A DNA stretch of 64,000 bases. It comes from a candidate division Zixibacteria bacterium RBG-1 (GTDB lineage: Bacteria; Zixibacteria; MSB-5A5; DSPP01; RBG-1). Every line of letters begins with the position of its first letter. Position 1 is the stretch's first letter. The notes beneath the pieces were generated by a model. The model did not search any database. It was not told the origin of the DNA and saw only the letters and a list, made by a program, of their open reading frames with translations. Location: the NCBI GenBank assembly GCA_000447245.1, contig AUYT01000001.1:1544001-1608000 (forward strand), written 5' to 3'. The position numbers and the translations under genes are program-made. Below, piece by piece: positions 25,165-32,289 of this stretch.

Positions 25165-25275
25165 GCAGATTCCCTCTCCTTTTAGGAGAGGGTTAGGGTG
25201 AGGTTAGTTCACTCGCAGTGGCGAAGTTTACCTTCGCCCTCTCATTACGGGTGGAGACAAGCTCCACCCCTACGT
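25165..25275. repeat. Cluster of three dispersed repeat units
   Basis: CCCTCTCCTTTTAGGAGAGG (25171-), GGCGAAGTTTACCTTCGCC (about 25218-25236) and GGGTGGAGACAAGCTCCACC (about 25249-25268), all hairpins that recur elsewhere in the window. They sit just beyond the 3' end of the portal gene. Confidence 0.7.
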
Positions 25276-25287
25276 GTATCTTTATCG

Positions 25288-26598
25288 TTAAATCTTTTCC
25301 ATTTCTCTTTTGGCTTCTTCGAAATCAATATACCCGGCATTCTGTTTAGCCCGGATATTTTCCAGAGCCATTTTTTCAGCCTGCAGCTGCTCTAATTTTC
25401 CGAAAGCCAGAGCGTTATCAAAATTATGCTCGGTTTCCAAATCCAGACCATGCAAAGCCAGCTCAATATTTCTGACCCACTCCATAAATCTTTTAGCAGC
25501 TTGCTGAATGGAAACCACATTTCTGAAAATCAACTCCAATTTGAAACCAGCCCAGGACCGGCTTAGTCCGTAAGAATAACCCAGCATAAACGGGTCCAGA
25601 TGCACCCCGGCCGCGATATCTTCAATCATGGCTTTATGATTGATATACCAGGCCGAAGAAGCCGCCTGACGCGATTCCGGACCGATATAATCAATCTCTA
25701 CATCATTCCAGGTAATCGGATTATCATCTGGTCCAAAATTTCTCATCATATCCACGGTTTTTTCAAAATAATTATTGGCTCTGGAAATGTAAGCTTCATC
25801 TGATTCTAGGTTCGACCTTTCCGGTGGTTTGATTTTAACATGCAGACGGTGGTAGCCGGCATTATGCATGGTTTTCTGCATATCGGAAACCAATTGTTGT
25901 TCTACTTTGGACACAAAGGGAACGGCAGATAATAAAGATTTCCCGATGGGATTATTCACTTGAGTATCCAGACCAAAATAAAAAGTAGAATCCGGATTCA
26001 GCTTGACCAAACTTCCTTCCTGCTGTTGAAAAATCTCCCAGCGGTTATTTTTCAGTTCAAATCTTAGCGAAGCCGGGTCAATAAAATAAAATTTATCAAT
26101 CTTGTCTCCGGATGGAGTCAGAACTAACTCACCGCAAACTATTCCGTCAGTGAATAGAGAATTGAAGAACTGGACCAGTAGGGCATCCACTCCCCCTAAT
26201 TTCTGATAAGATTGCTCATAAATTCTTTTGTCTAAATCCGAGATAATTTTTTCGGCGGATTTTACAGTTTCCGGTTTAACAGAACCTTTTATCTGGACCG
26301 AAGAGGGTGCCGCACACAGATGAGTCCAGGTCCAGATGGCTGAATTTAGAACCGGGATATTGTCTTTTAAAAAACGATAAAATTTTATCCTGAAAGAATG
26401 GTCAGTCCCTAAAGCCGAATTCCAGAAAAAATAATTTCCTTCATCTGACGGGAATCTGATTGAAATCGGGTCGGAGGGGATTTTAGGATTGGATATCTTC
26501 AGGTTAGCTGATGGAACTAACTCCGCTTGGTCAAAAAAGTTGTTTCTATTGTTAATCCTGCTCTTTCTAATTTTTCCAAACAGATTTCTCAAATTCAT
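25288..26598 (-). CDS. Phage portal protein
   Basis: 436 residues. The central and C-terminal parts have strong portal features: IDPASLRFELKNNRWEIFQQ, NPIGKSLLSAVPFV, IDYIGPESRQAASSAWYINH, LDPFMLGYSYGLSRSWAGFK, then a helical end (NALAFGKLEQLQAEKMALEN, FEEAKREMEKI) as in DUF935/gp6-like portals. The portal forms the ring through which DNA enters the capsid and normally precedes the prohead protease. Here four dockerin genes and a barrel gene separate it from the protease at 16306. No terminase gene is found next to it. The upstream motif at 26697 links it to the phage module. Confidence 0.78.
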   Translation of the reverse strand: MNLRNLFGKIRKSRINNRNNFFDQAELVPSANLKISNPKIPSDPISIRFPSDEGNYFFWNSALGTDHSFRIKFYRFLKDNIPVLNSAIWTWTHLCAAPSSVQIKGSVKPETVKSAEKIISDLDKRIYEQSYQKLGGVDALLVQFFNSLFTDGIVCGELVLTPSGDKIDKFYFIDPASLRFELKNNRWEIFQQQEGSLVKLNPDSTFYFGLDTQVNNPIGKSLLSAVPFVSKVEQQLVSDMQKTMHNAGYHRLHVKIKPPERSNLESDEAYISRANNYFEKTVDMMRNFGPDDNPITWNDVEIDYIGPESRQAASSAWYINHKAMIEDIAAGVHLDPFMLGYSYGLSRSWAGFKLELIFRNVVSIQQAAKRFMEWVRNIELALHGLDLETEHNFDNALAFGKLEQLQAEKMALENIRAKQNAGYIDFEEAKREMEKI

Positions 26599-26696
26599 AT
26601 TTCTCCGTTTCCTAATTTTTTAATCTGCTCAATCCGTTTCATCTGCTGTGAATTTCATTCTCTTTATACTCTCTATAAAATTCCCCTTTTCCTCTT

Positions 26697-26716
26697 CACT
26701 ATCAAAATTGTAGTAA
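26697..26716 (-). promoter_or_regulatory. Phage-module upstream motif, copy 3
   Basis: TTACTACAATTTTGATAGTG, 99 bases before the portal gene, matching the copies at 16037 and 17419 in all but a few bases. Confidence 0.5.
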
Positions 26717-26751
26717 GGGTCTTAATCGAAAATAATTTCAAAGATAACTTG

Positions 26752-26780
26752 ACAAATTGTATAATTTCTTTTAAATTCCA
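26752..26780 (+). promoter_or_regulatory. Promoter-like sequence before barrel gene cluster
   Basis: TTGACA followed by 17 bases and TAAATT, about 85 bases before the first barrel gene. A complete AAAGGAGGTGAT (about 26789) occurs in the leader without a normal gene after it. Confidence 0.45.
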
Positions 26781-26862
26781 CAACCTAAAGGAGGTGATAG
26801 CTAAAGAAATTAACACGGAAGTCGATTTTAAGTCAGTAAACCTTTAACTTAAGGAGGAAGAA

Positions 26863-27429
26863 ATGAAGAGATTTCTATTGGTTTTGGTTTTAAGTCTGTT
26901 TGTAGTCAGTTCAGCATTTGGTTTTAATGGTGTCAGAAAAGGATTTGTTATAGGTGGTGGCGCTGGTGTTGGATTAAGTTCCTACACTTTGAGCGGTGGA
27001 GGGATAACATCCAGCCGGGAATCCCGCTTCAGCTTCATGACCGATTTCAAAATCGGCTATGCCCCCACCAATCAGGTCGAAATAGTCTATATGAGCAAAG
27101 GTGCCTGGTTTCAGGGAGACGGAAACCTGCTCAACGACCAATTTACTATAATGCATAATATCAGCACGGCCTCGGTGAATTACTATCTGAAACCGGATAT
27201 GCCCTCCACCTTCTTTTTGAGTGGAGGTGTGGGTCTGGCAACTTTATCCGCTCCTTTTGAAAGTAATGTGGACAGCTGGAGCGGCTTTGGATTTCATGTC
27301 GGAGGCGGCTACGAGTTTACCAGACATTATGCTGTTGCTTTCGACCTGATGTATGGGTTACCCAAAGATGCTGGCGTTACTTATAATGGACTTACTCCGC
27401 GGTTGTCGTTTGTGGCTACTGCTTTCTAA
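26863..27429 (+). CDS. Outer-membrane beta-barrel protein, paralog A
   Basis: 188 residues: a signal peptide (about 1-20, ending AFG), then a barrel with GFVIGGGAGVGLSSYTL, FMTDFKIGYAPTNQVEIVYM, GFGFHVGGGYEFTRHYAVAF and a final TPRLSFVATAF ending in Phe, the classical barrel C-terminus for BAM recognition. AAGGAGG precedes the ATG. About 50 percent identical by eye to the next gene, so a tandem duplication. Role unknown; a small pore or membrane-structure protein. Confidence 0.75.
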   Translation: MKRFLLVLVLSLFVVSSAFGFNGVRKGFVIGGGAGVGLSSYTLSGGGITSSRESRFSFMTDFKIGYAPTNQVEIVYMSKGAWFQGDGNLLNDQFTIMHNISTASVNYYLKPDMPSTFFLSGGVGLATLSAPFESNVDSWSGFGFHVGGGYEFTRHYAVAFDLMYGLPKDAGVTYNGLTPRLSFVATAF

Positions 27430-27545
27430 TTTCTTAGAAAACCAACCCCATAGATTCTGTTGTTTTAGCCATAGACACAGAATCTACCGGGAATCCGGTG
27501 CAAGTGATCTAAGAGGAATATCTCGCCGTAATCATAGGAGGGGAA

Positions 27546-28115
27546 ATGAAGAAGGTTTTTTTGGTTTTAGTGTTGAGCCTGTTTCTGGCAAGTGCCGTAT
27601 GGGGGTTTGACGGCCAGAGAAAAGGTTTTGTCGTGGGCGGCGGACTGGGATTAGGAACCACTTCTTACAAAGAAAAAATTGCCAGCTCTCTTGGCTCCAG
27701 TGAAACCGACTGGACCAATGAATTTGGATTTATGACGGAATTTAAAATCGGCTACGCCCCCACCAATCAGCTGGAAATTTTCTACAGCGACAAGGGCTCC
27801 TGGTTCGATTATTTCGGCTCCATCGCCTTAAACGGAATGGGGACCGCTTCGGTCAACTATTACTTAAAACCAGAAGGACCCACTTTTTATATGGGTGGAG
27901 GTTTAGGATTTTCCACCTTCACTCTTCCTTTTGAAAACAATTCAAAGGTTGATCTAGGTTTCGGTTTCTATGTAGGAAGTGGGTATGAATTTACCCGGCA
28001 CTTCGCGGTGCAGCTCGATTTTATGTACGGAATGCCAAAGGAGAAAAGCGGCGGATTTGAATACACCTTCACCGGATTTACTCCCCGAGTGACAGTCATC
28101 GGAACTGCCTTTTAG
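27546..28115 (+). CDS. Outer-membrane beta-barrel protein, paralog B
   Basis: 189 residues with the same plan as the preceding gene: a signal peptide (MKKVFLVLVLSLFLASAVWG), GFVVGGGLGLGTTSYKE, MTEFKIGYAPTNQLEIFYSD, YEFTRHFAVQLDFMYG, and C-terminal TPRVTVIGTAF. GGAGGGG lies upstream. The 117-base gap between the two genes has no terminator, so they are probably co-transcribed. Confidence 0.75.
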   Translation: MKKVFLVLVLSLFLASAVWGFDGQRKGFVVGGGLGLGTTSYKEKIASSLGSSETDWTNEFGFMTEFKIGYAPTNQLEIFYSDKGSWFDYFGSIALNGMGTASVNYYLKPEGPTFYMGGGLGFSTFTLPFENNSKVDLGFGFYVGSGYEFTRHFAVQLDFMYGMPKEKSGGFEYTFTGFTPRVTVIGTAF

Positions 28116-28132
28116 AGTTTATTTTAACAGAT

Positions 28133-28153
28133 GCTATTGCATGGTGTAACCAA
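28133..28153. repeat. GGTGTAACC dispersed element
   Basis: GCTATTGCATGGTGTAACC, in the spacer between two barrel genes; one of about eight copies in the window. Confidence 0.65.
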
Positions 28154-28204
28154 AAAAATTTGAGCAGTGATTTAGCTCATTTGAATCTAAACTAAGGAGG
28201 GTTT

Positions 28205-28897
28205 ATGCAACAGGAAAAAGCAGTTTGCATTCTGCTGATTTTAATCTTATCGGTTTTCAGCTTCAACAATTTAGCCCAAGCCCAGGAAGGAAACTTCATG
28301 CACACCGGAAAGTGGATTTTCACTTTACAGCTGGCAGCCGGACAAGTTAAAGTGGCTGATACCAACGGAGTTTTGCCTTCCATTTTCTTTCCTTATCAGG
28401 AAAATGGTGTTGATTTGGGTATGAGCTATGGAATCAACAATACCTGGGCCGTGAGCCTAAGCGGAAACATGGGTTTCTCCAGCCATAAAAGGACAGTTGA
28501 TACCTCGCCCAACGATTATGTGGAGAATGTCAAGACCTCTTCCTGGGGAATTCGGGGTGGCTTGGATGTTTATTTCCAGGTTTCCGATAAATTTGTTATT
28601 TTCGCCGGACCAGGTGTGAGATATTCCCGTTCCAAAGTCAAACTGGAGGTGGACAATGCCGACGGGACCACCGGCGGATGGGATAATCCCTGGTTTACTT
28701 CGCTATCGTTATCCGGCAGAATGGGCGGTATGATAAACCTGGCCCAGAGTGTCGGAATTTACGGCAGTTTCGGTCAGCAGTTTGCTTACAGCTGGTTTGA
28801 CGTCAACTCCGGGGGACAGGACCAGAAATGGAAATTGTGGCACTCGGCCTGGGATGCCCGGATGGGTGTGGCGGTTTACTTCGGCCAGGCAATGTAA
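28205..28897 (+). CDS. Outer-membrane beta-barrel protein, homolog of 20690 gene
   Basis: 230 residues: a signal peptide (about 1-27, ending AQAQ), GKWIFTLQLAAGQVKVADTN, GMSYGINNTWAVSLSGNMGF, WGIRGGLDVYFQVSDKFVIF, SLSGRMGGMINLAQSVGIYG. The same strand succession and the same TTWTLSGRMGF-like motif occur in the protein at 20690. It follows the two smaller barrel genes in the same direction and is preceded by AAGGAGG. A terminator follows at 28924. Confidence 0.72.
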   Translation: MQQEKAVCILLILILSVFSFNNLAQAQEGNFMHTGKWIFTLQLAAGQVKVADTNGVLPSIFFPYQENGVDLGMSYGINNTWAVSLSGNMGFSSHKRTVDTSPNDYVENVKTSSWGIRGGLDVYFQVSDKFVIFAGPGVRYSRSKVKLEVDNADGTTGGWDNPWFTSLSLSGRMGGMINLAQSVGIYGSFGQQFAYSWFDVNSGGQDQKWKLWHSAWDARMGVAVYFGQAM

Positions 28898-28923
28898 GGG
28901 TTTGGTTATTTTTGAATTTTCCC

Positions 28924-28958
28924 AAACCAGAATCTCAAATGAGGTTCTGGTTTTTTTA
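28924..28958 (+). terminator. Rho-independent terminator
   Basis: AACCAGAATCTC, AAAT, GAGGTTCTGGTT then TTTTTTT, 27 bases after the barrel gene. Confidence 0.85.
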
Positions 28959-29098
28959 TTGTACTTGCTTGATACCCTTGACAATAGCCCCAAATCTCAG
29001 CGCCGCAGGGCAAAATATTTCTGTTTATACTAAAATTGACTTAAAGAAAAAAATCTTATTGGTCGATAATTTCACCGTCAACAGAAAGGAATAAGAAA

Positions 29099-29509
29099 AT
29101 GAAAAGACTCATAACCTATTTTGTTTGCGGAAGCTTAGTTTTGTTACTAGCTCTTTTAGTCGGCTGTAGTAAAAAAAGTACTAGTTCCTTGGCTCCCTTT
29201 CAGCCCCAGATAACCAATATGCCCGATGATTTTCAGTTTCAAGCTACCGGAGTCGAGAATGTGACCACCACCGAACAGTATGTCTGGCAAAATACCGGCA
29301 CCAGTGCTAACGTCAATCAGTCCTGTGCCATCACCTCCGGTTCAGCCACTCTGACCATCTATGATAACGATACGGTTCAAGTTTACTCCCAGAGCCTGAC
29401 CGCCAACGGCACTTATGCAACCAGCGTCGGCACCACTGGAAGCTGGTTAATTAGAGTCCAGCTGACCAATTGTTACGGTACCCTGAATTTCAGGGCACAG
29501 AAACCTTAA
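29099..29509 (+). CDS. Small secreted lipoprotein
   Basis: 136 residues with a lipoprotein signal (MKRLITYFVCGSLVLLLALL then VGC; cysteine about 23). The mature part is a compact beta-sandwich-like domain with QATGVENVTTTEQYVWQNTG and a Cys pair (CAITSG, TNCYGT). I do not recognise a family. AGAAAGGAA precedes the ATG. It is monocistronic, with a terminator at 29552. Confidence 0.65.
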   Translation: MKRLITYFVCGSLVLLLALLVGCSKKSTSSLAPFQPQITNMPDDFQFQATGVENVTTTEQYVWQNTGTSANVNQSCAITSGSATLTIYDNDTVQVYSQSLTANGTYATSVGTTGSWLIRVQLTNCYGTLNFRAQKP

Positions 29510-29551
29510 GCTAAAAACCAAATCCATTTTTCAGCTCTAAAAAGTAATTAC

Positions 29552-29586
29552 TCCCCCTTCGATTTAAGAGGGGGATATTTTTTTGT
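29552..29586 (+). terminator. Rho-independent terminator
   Basis: CTCCCCCTT, CGATTT, AAGAGGGGGAT followed by a run of seven T, 42 bases after the lipoprotein gene. Confidence 0.85.
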
Positions 29587-29674
29587 AAATTTTTCTCACC
29601 CCCAGAGAATTTTATAATATGCCTGCGTATATTAAATCAGTCGCATCTACATTATTAATTTTTTTAAAATATCT

Positions 29675-29747
29675 TGGGGTGTAGCCAAGCGGTAAGGCAA
29701 CTGGCTGTTAACCAGTTTATGCGGAGGTTCGAATCCTTCCACCCCAG
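29675..29747 (+). tRNA. tRNA-Asn (GTT)
   Basis: A full cloverleaf is visible: acceptor TGGGGTG/CACCCCA, D-arm GCCAAGCGGTAAGGC, anticodon stem ACTGG/CCAGT with loop CTGTTAA (anticodon GTT), T-arm GGAGGTTCGAATCCTTC and discriminator G. CCA is not encoded. The first pair is U1-A72, a recognition element for the amidotransferase GatCAB, which suggests Asn-tRNA may be formed by transamidation. Confidence 0.95.
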
Positions 29748-29750
29748 TTT

Positions 29751-29780
29751 ATCCCGAGCGAGCGCAGCGAGTCGAGGGAT
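29751..29780. repeat. STAR-like dispersed repeat
   Basis: ATCCCGAGCGAGCGCAGCGA continuing GTCGAGGGAT, just after the tRNA-Asn. Same family as 8970-9016 and 16312-16333. Confidence 0.7.
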
Positions 29781-29815
29781 TTATCTCGGAGGACACTGAT
29801 GGGGTTTTCCTCGAT

Positions 29816-31249
29816 TCAAGAACTCGGAACAAGCGAATCCCTGTCCCCCAGGAGATATTTCATCACTTGCGCGGCCGTATAGGAATCATCTTCGTCGCGC
29901 ATCAGATGCCGCAAAAAACTGACATCGTCGCCTAGCGTTATGATGGCCGGCTCATTTGGATTACCAAAGGATGCGGTGGCTAGAAGGCCGTTGCATATAC
30001 ACCTTACACCTTGCGTGTCTTCCAATTTGCCGCCTTTGCGCACATACTGGTTTACATTTTCCGCCGGGCAGCGAAAAGCAATAGAACCATCGGGCTTTTG
30101 ATATGGCGTTCTAAGACCGTATTGGTTGCAGACCCTTTGGCGGGCTTCATAAACTCTATCATCCGAAAGTGTTCCGTCCAAAATAGCTACTTTGAATGGA
30201 AAACCCGTAGGGGATGCTCGGACATCTGTCCTGACGCGTAGCTGGCCGCGGAAACCTTGCCTTTTGATTTCTCGCTTGAAGCGATCGTCCATTCCTGATT
30301 CTTCGCACAAGGCGAAGATTGATCCAACCTGAACACCTCTAGCTCCGGAAGCTTGGGCCAAAACGAGTGATTGAGGCGAAGCATAGGAGCCTCCGATCCA
30401 GAACGGTAAACCCAGGCTGGCCATTTTGGTGAAGTCTACTTTATCTCTTTCGCCATAGACCGGCTGGCCTTTGTCATCGAGCTTCAAATTACCTCGCGGT
30501 GGAGCGTTATGCCCTCCAGCAGTCGGCGCTTCAACGATAAATCCTTGGACGCTTCCAGATGCTTTTTTTAGAAGCAGAGAAGCCAAGACATCAGACGAAA
30601 CGATAGGCAGGAAGGCCGGTCGTTTCAGGTCAAGAAGAGGCTTTCTAAAATATCCTCTCGGATCAAAGCTCATTGTAACTGTGCCGTTCTGGCTTCCGTC
30701 AATGGTTACGCGATAGCTCGGTATCCGTCCTTCCGCAATTGAATCAAGCACGCCTGGCACTTGCAGCGGTATCCCTGCTCCCATAGTGATACAATCAACT
30801 CCCGCGAGCATTGCCCCCACGAAACTGTAGATGTGAGGCAGTCTTACTTTCTCTAAGTAGTTAATGCTCACTGGCTTCGTATGGCCCTCTTTTGCTAGCC
30901 AGACCAATGCGAAATTTGCGCATACTACTAGAGCTATAAGGAGCCTAGACGGAGTGAGATTGAACGCAGGTACTGTTTTGTAAGGAGTTCCTTTGGGAAT
31001 ACCGCCTTCAACATAGTAAGCGTCAAGCACTTGCTGGGCCTCGTCTTGAAATGGAAAATGCGCCAGAGCGCGACGAAAATGGCTACCCGGATCTCCGTTT
31101 TGGAGAGTACGGGCCATAATTCTGTCCGCAGCCACGCCAGACACTGTGCCCAGGCCGCCATTTATCGAGACGGTGTTGGCCAGAAACGGAGTAGAAATGT
31201 ACACACCCATTCCCCCTTGAACTATTTGCTGTTCCATAATAATTTCCAT
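29816..31249 (-). CDS. Nitronate monooxygenase-like flavoprotein
   Basis: 477 residues (or 473 from the ATG at 31237). A TIM-barrel of the 2-nitropropane dioxygenase/NMO family: IVQGGMGVYISTPFLANTVS at the N-terminus, GAGIPLQVPGVLDSIAEG, IVEAPTAGGHNAPPRG (FMN and substrate-side glycine/histidine motif), LPFWIGGSYASP and GARGVQVGSIFALCEESG (phosphate binding). Likely FMN-dependent oxidation or enoyl/nitronate chemistry in the cytoplasm. It lies alone between two tRNA genes, appears more GC-rich than the surroundings, and its last codons include an exact copy of the tRNA-Gln 3' end. These are signs of lateral acquisition. Confidence 0.78.
   Translation of the reverse strand: MEIIMEQQIVQGGMGVYISTPFLANTVSINGGLGTVSGVAADRIMARTLQNGDPGSHFRRALAHFPFQDEAQQVLDAYYVEGGIPKGTPYKTVPAFNLTPSRLLIALVVCANFALVWLAKEGHTKPVSINYLEKVRLPHIYSFVGAMLAGVDCITMGAGIPLQVPGVLDSIAEGRIPSYRVTIDGSQNGTVTMSFDPRGYFRKPLLDLKRPAFLPIVSSDVLASLLLKKASGSVQGFIVEAPTAGGHNAPPRGNLKLDDKGQPVYGERDKVDFTKMASLGLPFWIGGSYASPQSLVLAQASGARGVQVGSIFALCEESGMDDRFKREIKRQGFRGQLRVRTDVRASPTGFPFKVAILDGTLSDDRVYEARQRVCNQYGLRTPYQKPDGSIAFRCPAENVNQYVRKGGKLEDTQGVRCICNGLLATASFGNPNEPAIITLGDDVSFLRHLMRDEDDSYTAAQVMKYLLGDRDSLVPSS
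29834..29851. repeat. 18-base copy of tRNA-Gln 3' end (att-like), left copy
   Basis: CGAATCCCTGTCCCCCAG, identical to the last 18 bases of tRNA-Gln (31662-31679), in the same orientation, inside the final codons of the NMO-like gene. Confidence 0.85.
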
Positions 31250-31608
31250 TTCAAATGCCTACGGCATGGTGTAACCAAAAACGATTTTAATTTTTAGTAT
31301 AAGATAACAGAAAAGACCCATATTACAAGAAAAATGAGATTTCGCATTTCAAACAACAACAATAACCTCCAGTCCTTTCGGATGGGGAATTACTAAGGAT
31401 GACTATGACACAAAGTTGAAAGAACTTTTAAGGGCTTTCCGCGATGAGTCTCATCTTCTGTTGCGGTGCGGTTTACCCGCCGTAAATAAGGCGGGTTTAT
31501 CGCAGATAACATTTATGGTCGGATAAATTTGCATTTTGTTACTCTTTTACTACTGTATGGTGTAACCATTGAAAATATCGTATAAGATTTCACAAAACAA
31601 TGTTTTTC
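31250..31608. other. Gene-free stretch with two GGTGTAACC elements and a hairpin
   Basis: It contains GCCTACGGCATGGTGTAACC (31257-31276), a stem ACCCGCC...GGCGGGT (about 31476-31500) and TACTGTATGGTGTAACCATT (31551-31570) shortly before tRNA-Gln. No gene is seen. Confidence 0.55.
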
Positions 31609-31679
31609 TGGGGGATCGTCTAACGGCAGAACGAATGGCTCTGGACCATTTAATCGGGATTCGAATCCCTGTCCCCCAG
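31609..31679 (+). tRNA. tRNA-Gln (CTG)
   Basis: Acceptor TGGGGGA/TCCCCCA, D-arm region TCGTCTAACGGCAGAAC, anticodon stem AATGG/CCATT with loop CTCTGGA (anticodon CTG), T-arm CGGGATTCGAATCCCTG and discriminator G. CCA is not encoded. U1-A72 is present, as usual for tRNA-Gln. Its last 18 bases are duplicated at 29834. Confidence 0.93.
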
Positions 31680-31790
31680 AGAGGGCCTAAATAAAAGTTG
31701 CCACAAGAATGCGAAAGGGTTAAAATTTGCTTTTGGTGTGTCGATAATATCGATGTTGTAACTGACTGACCAGATTAAGGCAAAGATTAA

Positions 31791-31839
31791 TGGTCAAACA
31801 TAGTAAATTATGGTTCTTATGTTTGACCATAATTGACTA
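31791..31839. repeat. Phased TAGTCAA/TTGACTA palindrome, copy 2
   Basis: TGGTCAA (31791) and TAGTAAA (31801), then TTGACCA (31823) and TTGACTA (31833): two 10-base-spaced heptamers per arm. The right arm ends two bases before the Shine-Dalgarno sequence of the next gene. Confidence 0.8.
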
Positions 31840-31853
31840 AGGAGGTGAGAGTT

Positions 31854-32132
31854 GTGAGCGAGGGGAATATTGAACAGAATCCAGGGGCCAGAAACCCGCA
31901 GGGGTTACGCCTGGTAAATTTCAATGAGGTCACGGAGCCTGGTATTTATGTGGATATACAGAAAAAGCGTATCTTTCGAATTCCCAGCGAGATTTTGAAC
32001 CCTACTCATGCTGGAACTCGGATGGTATGCTTACCTGATTTTCAGGTAGTCAAGATCTCATCTGACCCATGGCTTGAGAAACCAGAAATTAAAGAACTGT
32101 GCACCAAGAAAAACTTGCCCATACCCGAGTAA
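31854..32132 (+). CDS. Hypothetical 92-residue protein
   Basis: The start is GTG at 31854, seven bases after a perfect AAGGAGGT. An upstream in-frame TTG at 31833 lies inside the palindrome and is unlikely. The sequence is polar and cytoplasmic-looking (VNFNEVTEPGIYVDIQKKRI, PSEILNPTHAGTRMVC). No family is recognised. The palindrome just before it means that transcription or translation could be influenced by whatever binds there. Confidence 0.55.
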   Translation: MSEGNIEQNPGARNPQGLRLVNFNEVTEPGIYVDIQKKRIFRIPSEILNPTHAGTRMVCLPDFQVVKISSDPWLEKPEIKELCTKKNLPIPE

Positions 32133-32202
32133 GATTTGACGCACAATTCCGGCGCCGAAGTTAGAGTTCCAAACTTGTCCCCGATTCCCAGAATAAATCA
32201 GG

Positions 32203-32268
32203 GATTAGGGATTAGGGATTAAGGGTTAGGAAATAATTGTGGTATCCGCAGGCTTCAGCCTGCGCTTG
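32203..32268. repeat. Short repeats downstream of hypothetical gene
   Basis: GGGATTAGGGATTAGGGATT (simple tandem repeat) followed by CGCAGGCTTCAGCCTGCG, a perfect 8-bp stem common as a dispersed element. Confidence 0.65.
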
Positions 32269-32289
32269 TATCTCTGTGGATTTCTCTTC

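Noticed and set aside
26527-26847. 106-residue frame overlapping the portal gene start
   Set aside because: It runs antisense to the portal 5' end and through the promoter region; composition is not protein-like.
31609-31679. tRNA-Gln as a classical prophage attL with an element downstream
   Set aside because: The duplicate of the tRNA end lies on the 5' side of the tRNA, and no integrase or phage genes lie between, so a standard integration is not supported.
32203-32225. Telomere-like GGGATTA repeats as a replicon end
   Set aside because: Only three to four units in the middle of a contiguous region; a simple-sequence tract.
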